This document shows, one piece after another, positions 7,305 to 9,862 of a DNA stretch of 9,862 bases. Position 1 is the first letter of the stretch, and every line of letters starts with the position of its first letter. The notes beneath the pieces are model-generated. The model worked only from the letters and a program-made list of their open reading frames with translations. It had not been told where the DNA came from and did no database searches. This DNA is from Cytophagales bacterium. GTDB lineage: Bacteria; Bacteroidota; Bacteroidia; Cytophagales; Cyclobacteriaceae. Location: positions 1 to 9,862 of the forward strand of contig DNZD01000170.1 of the NCBI GenBank assembly GCA_003504855.1, read 5' to 3'. Made by a program: the position numbers and the translations under genes.

Positions 7305-9022
7305 AGAAACAATCATCCATTCGATATTGGCTATTAGGTTGCATTATCTTGATTGGGTGTGTCATGCCCAAGCTTTCTATTGGCCAGCAAACTGAGGGGT
7401 GGGAGAAAGCTGACCAGGGAGAGATCAAAGACGTTGAAATTCAGATCGTGAAAGACCGCAAGATTGTTCTTCCGGTGGCCAACCGAGGATTTGAAAAGGT
7501 ACCCCAGCGGCCTTATGAACCCATACAACCAGCGATTACCTACCAGCCGGCTAATCTCACATTTACAACAACGGACTACAAACCAACGGTACGGCCTTTG
7601 AAGCTCTCTCAGGAGGAAATTGCGCCATTGTTCGGGAATTATCTGAGTGCGGGTGCTGGTAACTATGGCTCCTTGTTTGCAGAAGGTGCAATCAGCACCA
7701 AGCGTGATCGGAATAAATTTCTAAGTGCACACCTGGTGAACCGGAGTTTTGGCACTGGACCGGTGGATGGTAAAAATTCTGCCAGCAGCGCCGGTCAGGG
7801 AGAGATTTTTGGAAAGTGGATGGGGTCCGCTGTCACCGTGTCTGGACGAGCCGGAGCCGATTGGATGGGAATGTATTTTTACGGTTATCAGCCTGCCACG
7901 GATATCAAGCGCGACTATTTGCGACAGAGCTGGAATAATTATCAATTGCAGATTGGTCTCGAAAACACCAAGCCGGGCGACTTCAACTACAAGTTAACCG
8001 GATCTTTTGGCTTCCTGCAGGATCACTTTCGTACAAGCGAGTCGCAGTCTTCGATTGCTTTGGTAAGTGCTTACCGGATTTCTGATAGCAGACGTGTGAT
8101 AATTGATGGTGATTTGTTTTTCATTTCACGCAAAGACTCTATGATCACCAATGCTGACCGACAATTGCTTAGGGTGAAGCCAGCTTACCAGTTCGAGCCA
8201 CTCCAGGGTTTACGAATCACCGCTGGTGCTAACGTGGCTGTTCAGAGTGACTCCTACGCTGGATCTAAGTCATTCCATCTGTATCCCAACCTGAAGGTAG
8301 CTTACAACCTGACAACTTCCTTGCAGGTCTATGGATGGGCGACTGGCGATATCGACAAAGTTTCACTGAATGATGTACGGAAGGAAAATGCCTGGGTTGA
8401 CTCCAATTTGCCTATTACCAATACCAACCGATCGCTGGAATTTAAAGCGGGACTGCAGGGTAAGTTGGGAAGGCAGGTATCCGTGCATACAGGTTTTTCC
8501 ATGGCAGCAATAAAGAATCTGTACTTTTATCAAACTGTACGAGACAACCTTAATCCAGGGGGGGTGGATGCGGGAATTTTGTTTGATAAGTTCATGCTGG
8601 TGTATGACCATAATACGCGTCGGATGAACCCCTTTGCCGAGATAAGTGTGGGCGCACCGTCCTCATTTTACTTTCTGTTGCGGGCTGACTATTTCAGTTA
8701 CGACACTGACATTTTGTTGGATGCCTGGCACCGCCCCACGTATCGGGTAAGTTCTCAGGCCAGGTATAACCTTTACGACAAGATCATCCTGGAAGGTGGG
8801 CTCGTTGCTCAGGGAGGGATGAAGACTTTTGATCCCGGATCCAATACCATTAAGAGCCTTGATGCCGCACTGGACTTGAGCTTGAAGGCACGTTACTTCT
8901 TTTCTAAACAGGTATCTGCGTTTGTTCACGGAAACAATTTGTTGTCAAATAAGTATCCCTTGTATCAGAGTTACAATAGCCGGGGAACGCAGGTGTTGTT
9001 GGGCGTGAGTTGGAGCTTTTAA
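7301..9022 (+). CDS. Plugless outer-membrane beta-barrel ('TonB-dependent receptor'-like)
   Basis: Outer-membrane protein of 573 residues. Residues 1-28 are a signal peptide, probably cut after SIG and before Gln29. A charged and proline-rich segment follows (about 42-102, including VEIQIVKDRKIVLPVANRGF and VPQRPYEPIQP). From about 110 to the end the sequence alternates polar and aromatic residues in strand-like blocks (FGNYLSAGAGNYGSLFAEG onward) with many Tyr/Phe/Trp, as in beta-barrels. It ends in LLGVSWSF with a terminal Phe, the usual BAM recognition signal. No TonB-dependent receptor plug or TonB box is recognisable and the protein is much shorter than a full receptor, so TonB-driven import is doubtful although databases often give such proteins that name. 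It starts inside the stop of the TPR gene (ATGA). Inference: the N-terminal linker is periplasmic and could contact the TPR partner. Barrel assignment is good; the transported substrate, if any, is unknown. Confidence 0.85.
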   Translation: MKKQSSIRYWLLGCIILIGCVMPKLSIGQQTEGWEKADQGEIKDVEIQIVKDRKIVLPVANRGFEKVPQRPYEPIQPAITYQPANLTFTTTDYKPTVRPLKLSQEEIAPLFGNYLSAGAGNYGSLFAEGAISTKRDRNKFLSAHLVNRSFGTGPVDGKNSASSAGQGEIFGKWMGSAVTVSGRAGADWMGMYFYGYQPATDIKRDYLRQSWNNYQLQIGLENTKPGDFNYKLTGSFGFLQDHFRTSESQSSIALVSAYRISDSRRVIIDGDLFFISRKDSMITNADRQLLRVKPAYQFEPLQGLRITAGANVAVQSDSYAGSKSFHLYPNLKVAYNLTTSLQVYGWATGDIDKVSLNDVRKENAWVDSNLPITNTNRSLEFKAGLQGKLGRQVSVHTGFSMAAIKNLYFYQTVRDNLNPGGVDAGILFDKFMLVYDHNTRRMNPFAEISVGAPSSFYFLLRADYFSYDTDILLDAWHRPTYRVSSQARYNLYDKIILEGGLVAQGGMKTFDPGSNTIKSLDAALDLSLKARYFFSKQVSAFVHGNNLLSNKYPLYQSYNSRGTQVLLGVSWSF

Positions 9023-9058
9023 CCGGTGATCAAGTAGTAAATATTCCTATTTTTCGCT

Positions 9059-9066
9059 TAATTTTG
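9059..9066 (+). promoter_or_regulatory. Putative Bacteroidota -7 element (TAATTTTG) ahead of the SPOR gene
   Basis: Exact TAnnTTTG match in the 77-nt AT-rich gap after the barrel gene, 33 nt before ATG 9100, a normal distance for a short leader. No clear -33 TTTG is seen. No hairpin-plus-T-tract terminator is visible between the barrel stop and this site, so read-through from the upstream operon remains possible as well. Confidence 0.45.
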
Positions 9067-9099
9067 ATAGAACTATAACCTCAACTAACCCCTCAAACC

Positions 9100-9828
9100 A
9101 TGGCCAGCAAGGATTCCAACGAAGAAGGAACCAACGACCCGGTTGACAATTCATCGGATAATTTCGGTTTGCCTGATCTCGACTACAAGCCCCTCGATCA
9201 ACCGGCCGCCGAAGCATCTGAAACTCATACGCAAGAGTCAGTGGCTGCACCGGAACCAACCCCAAGCCATTCTTATGAAACTGAGACCCGCTCCACCGAC
9301 ATGGATGGTGTAGATGGTATGGAAGAGACTAAGTCAAAATCTCCGGCTATTCTGATTGTAGCCGTAATCCTCGTGGTGGTCGCGGCAGGTTACCTGATTT
9401 ACAATTTCGTTTGGGCCCCCCGCGCGGAAGCAGAACGGTTAGCCAAAGAAAAGCAGGCCAAAGAACTAGCCCTGCAGAAAAAACAGAAGGAGGAAGCGGA
9501 AGCCCGGGCAAAACAGGAGGCAGAGGAACGCCGCCGGCAGCAGGAATTGGCTAATGCCAAGCCTGTAATTGGCACCATTGAAACACTAACAGCGCCTACC
9601 CGTCGTTATTACGTTATTGTCACCAGCGACATTGATGATGATTTGCTGATGGATTATGCCAAAAAACTGAGTGAGAAGGGTGTTAGTACCAAGATTATCC
9701 CTCCGTTTGGCGGCAAGAACTTTTATCGGTTGGCCATCGCTGATCACGATTCATTTGCTTCGGCCCAAACCAACGCTGATGCTGCGAAGAGTGACTATGG
9801 AAACACCGTCTGGGTGCTCCGGTATTAA
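9100..9828 (+). CDS. Single-pass membrane protein with coiled coil and C-terminal SPOR domain
   Basis: A 242-residue protein with FtsN-like architecture. Residues 1-80 are acidic and rich in Ser, Thr and Pro, and presumably cytoplasmic. Residues 83-104 (SPAILIVAVILVVVAAGYLI and onward) form one transmembrane helix preceded by K78 and K80. Residues 108-152 are a highly charged Ala/Glu/Lys/Arg/Gln stretch predicted by eye to be a coiled coil. Residues 168-242 are a SPOR domain: RRYYVIV opening strand, helix with LMDYAKKLSEKG, then NFYRLAIADHDSFASAQTNA and the closing VWVLRY. SPOR domains bind glycan strands stripped of peptide stems, mostly at the division septum, which requires this end to be periplasmic. 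There is no signal peptide; the helix acts as an anchor. It follows the TPR/barrel pair in the same direction but after a 77-nt gap with its own promoter-like site. A role in division or cell-wall remodelling is inferred from the domain. Confidence 0.88.
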   Translation: MASKDSNEEGTNDPVDNSSDNFGLPDLDYKPLDQPAAEASETHTQESVAAPEPTPSHSYETETRSTDMDGVDGMEETKSKSPAILIVAVILVVVAAGYLIYNFVWAPRAEAERLAKEKQAKELALQKKQKEEAEARAKQEAEERRRQQELANAKPVIGTIETLTAPTRRYYVIVTSDIDDDLLMDYAKKLSEKGVSTKIIPPFGGKNFYRLAIADHDSFASAQTNADAAKSDYGNTVWVLRY

Positions 9829-9862
9829 ACCGGGCGCCTGGCGCGATTTTTGTATTTTTTTT
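9811..9862 (+). terminator. Rho-independent terminator-like hairpin overlapping the end of the SPOR gene
   Basis: Bases 9813-9823 pair with 9829-9838: GGTGC, a bulged T, then CCGGT, against ACCGG and GCGCC, giving ten pairs with one G-U, and two more wobble pairs possible outside. The 5-nt loop contains the TAA stop codon of the SPOR gene (9826-9828). An alternative small stem, GCGC-CTG-GCGC (9834-9844), competes with it. A T tract begins at 9847 and, after TGTA, runs to the end of the window. The stem is several bases away from the T tract, and the tract is cut by the window edge. Confidence 0.6.

Noticed and set aside
7334..7360. Lipobox-like LIGC at residues 17-20 of the barrel protein, considered as evidence for a lipoprotein
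   Set aside because: The protein has a full barrel with a C-terminal Phe and a good signal peptidase I site at SIG/Gln29; an acylated N-terminus is unlikely, though not excluded.
7301..9022. Calling the barrel gene a true TonB-dependent nutrient receptor (SusC-like)
   Set aside because: No plug domain, no TonB box, no SusD-like partner and a length well below that of full receptors.
1..9862. Search for CRISPR arrays, tRNA/rRNA genes, insertion sequences, terminal repeats or defence genes
   Set aside because: No spaced direct repeats, cloverleaf-like segments, transposase motifs or known defence domains were seen; gaps between genes are all under 160 nt.

Overview
The window looks like chromosomal DNA from a Bacteroidota bacterium, most likely of the Cytophagales. 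The evidence is a type IX secretion (T9SS) type A sorting domain at the end of the first protein, the only exact TAnnTTTG (Bacteroidota -7 type) elements sitting in front of genes, signal peptides followed by Gln, and the families present. Everything that looks real is on the + strand. I see no tRNA or rRNA, no mobile element, no CRISPR array and no obvious recent transfer.

Layout. 1-2031: the 3' part of a large secreted, cell-surface or extracellular protein with PKD domains, a jelly-roll/MAM-like region, an Omp28-like thioredoxin-fold region without its cysteines, and a T9SS C-terminal domain; its start lies upstream of the window. 2060-4115: a tight three-gene cluster of a TerB-like helical protein, a rhomboid intramembrane protease with an intact Ser/His dyad, and the DNA polymerase III delta subunit (holA), which overlaps the rhomboid gene by 4 nt. 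4116-4271: a 156-nt gap with a promoter-like element. 4272-9022: a two-gene unit of a 1010-aa secreted TPR solenoid and a 573-aa outer-membrane beta-barrel of the 'TonB-dependent receptor' type that lacks a plug, joined by a 4-nt ATGA overlap. 9023-9099: a short gap with another -7 element. 9100-9828: a single-pass membrane protein with a coiled coil and a C-terminal SPOR domain, ending in a strong hairpin plus T tract.

How the genes may fit together. The first two units combine secretion and housekeeping roles and give little sign of one pathway. The second half is coherent as an envelope module: a periplasmic TPR scaffold translationally coupled to an outer-membrane barrel, next to a peptidoglycan-binding SPOR protein built like FtsN. 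That functional link is inference. Its closest conceptual parallels are TPR-plus-barrel export systems (AlgK/AlgE, PgaA, BcsC) and CpoB-like coordination of outer membrane and cell wall. I found no defence, conflict or otherwise plainly new system; the TPR/barrel pair is the best candidate for undescribed biology here.
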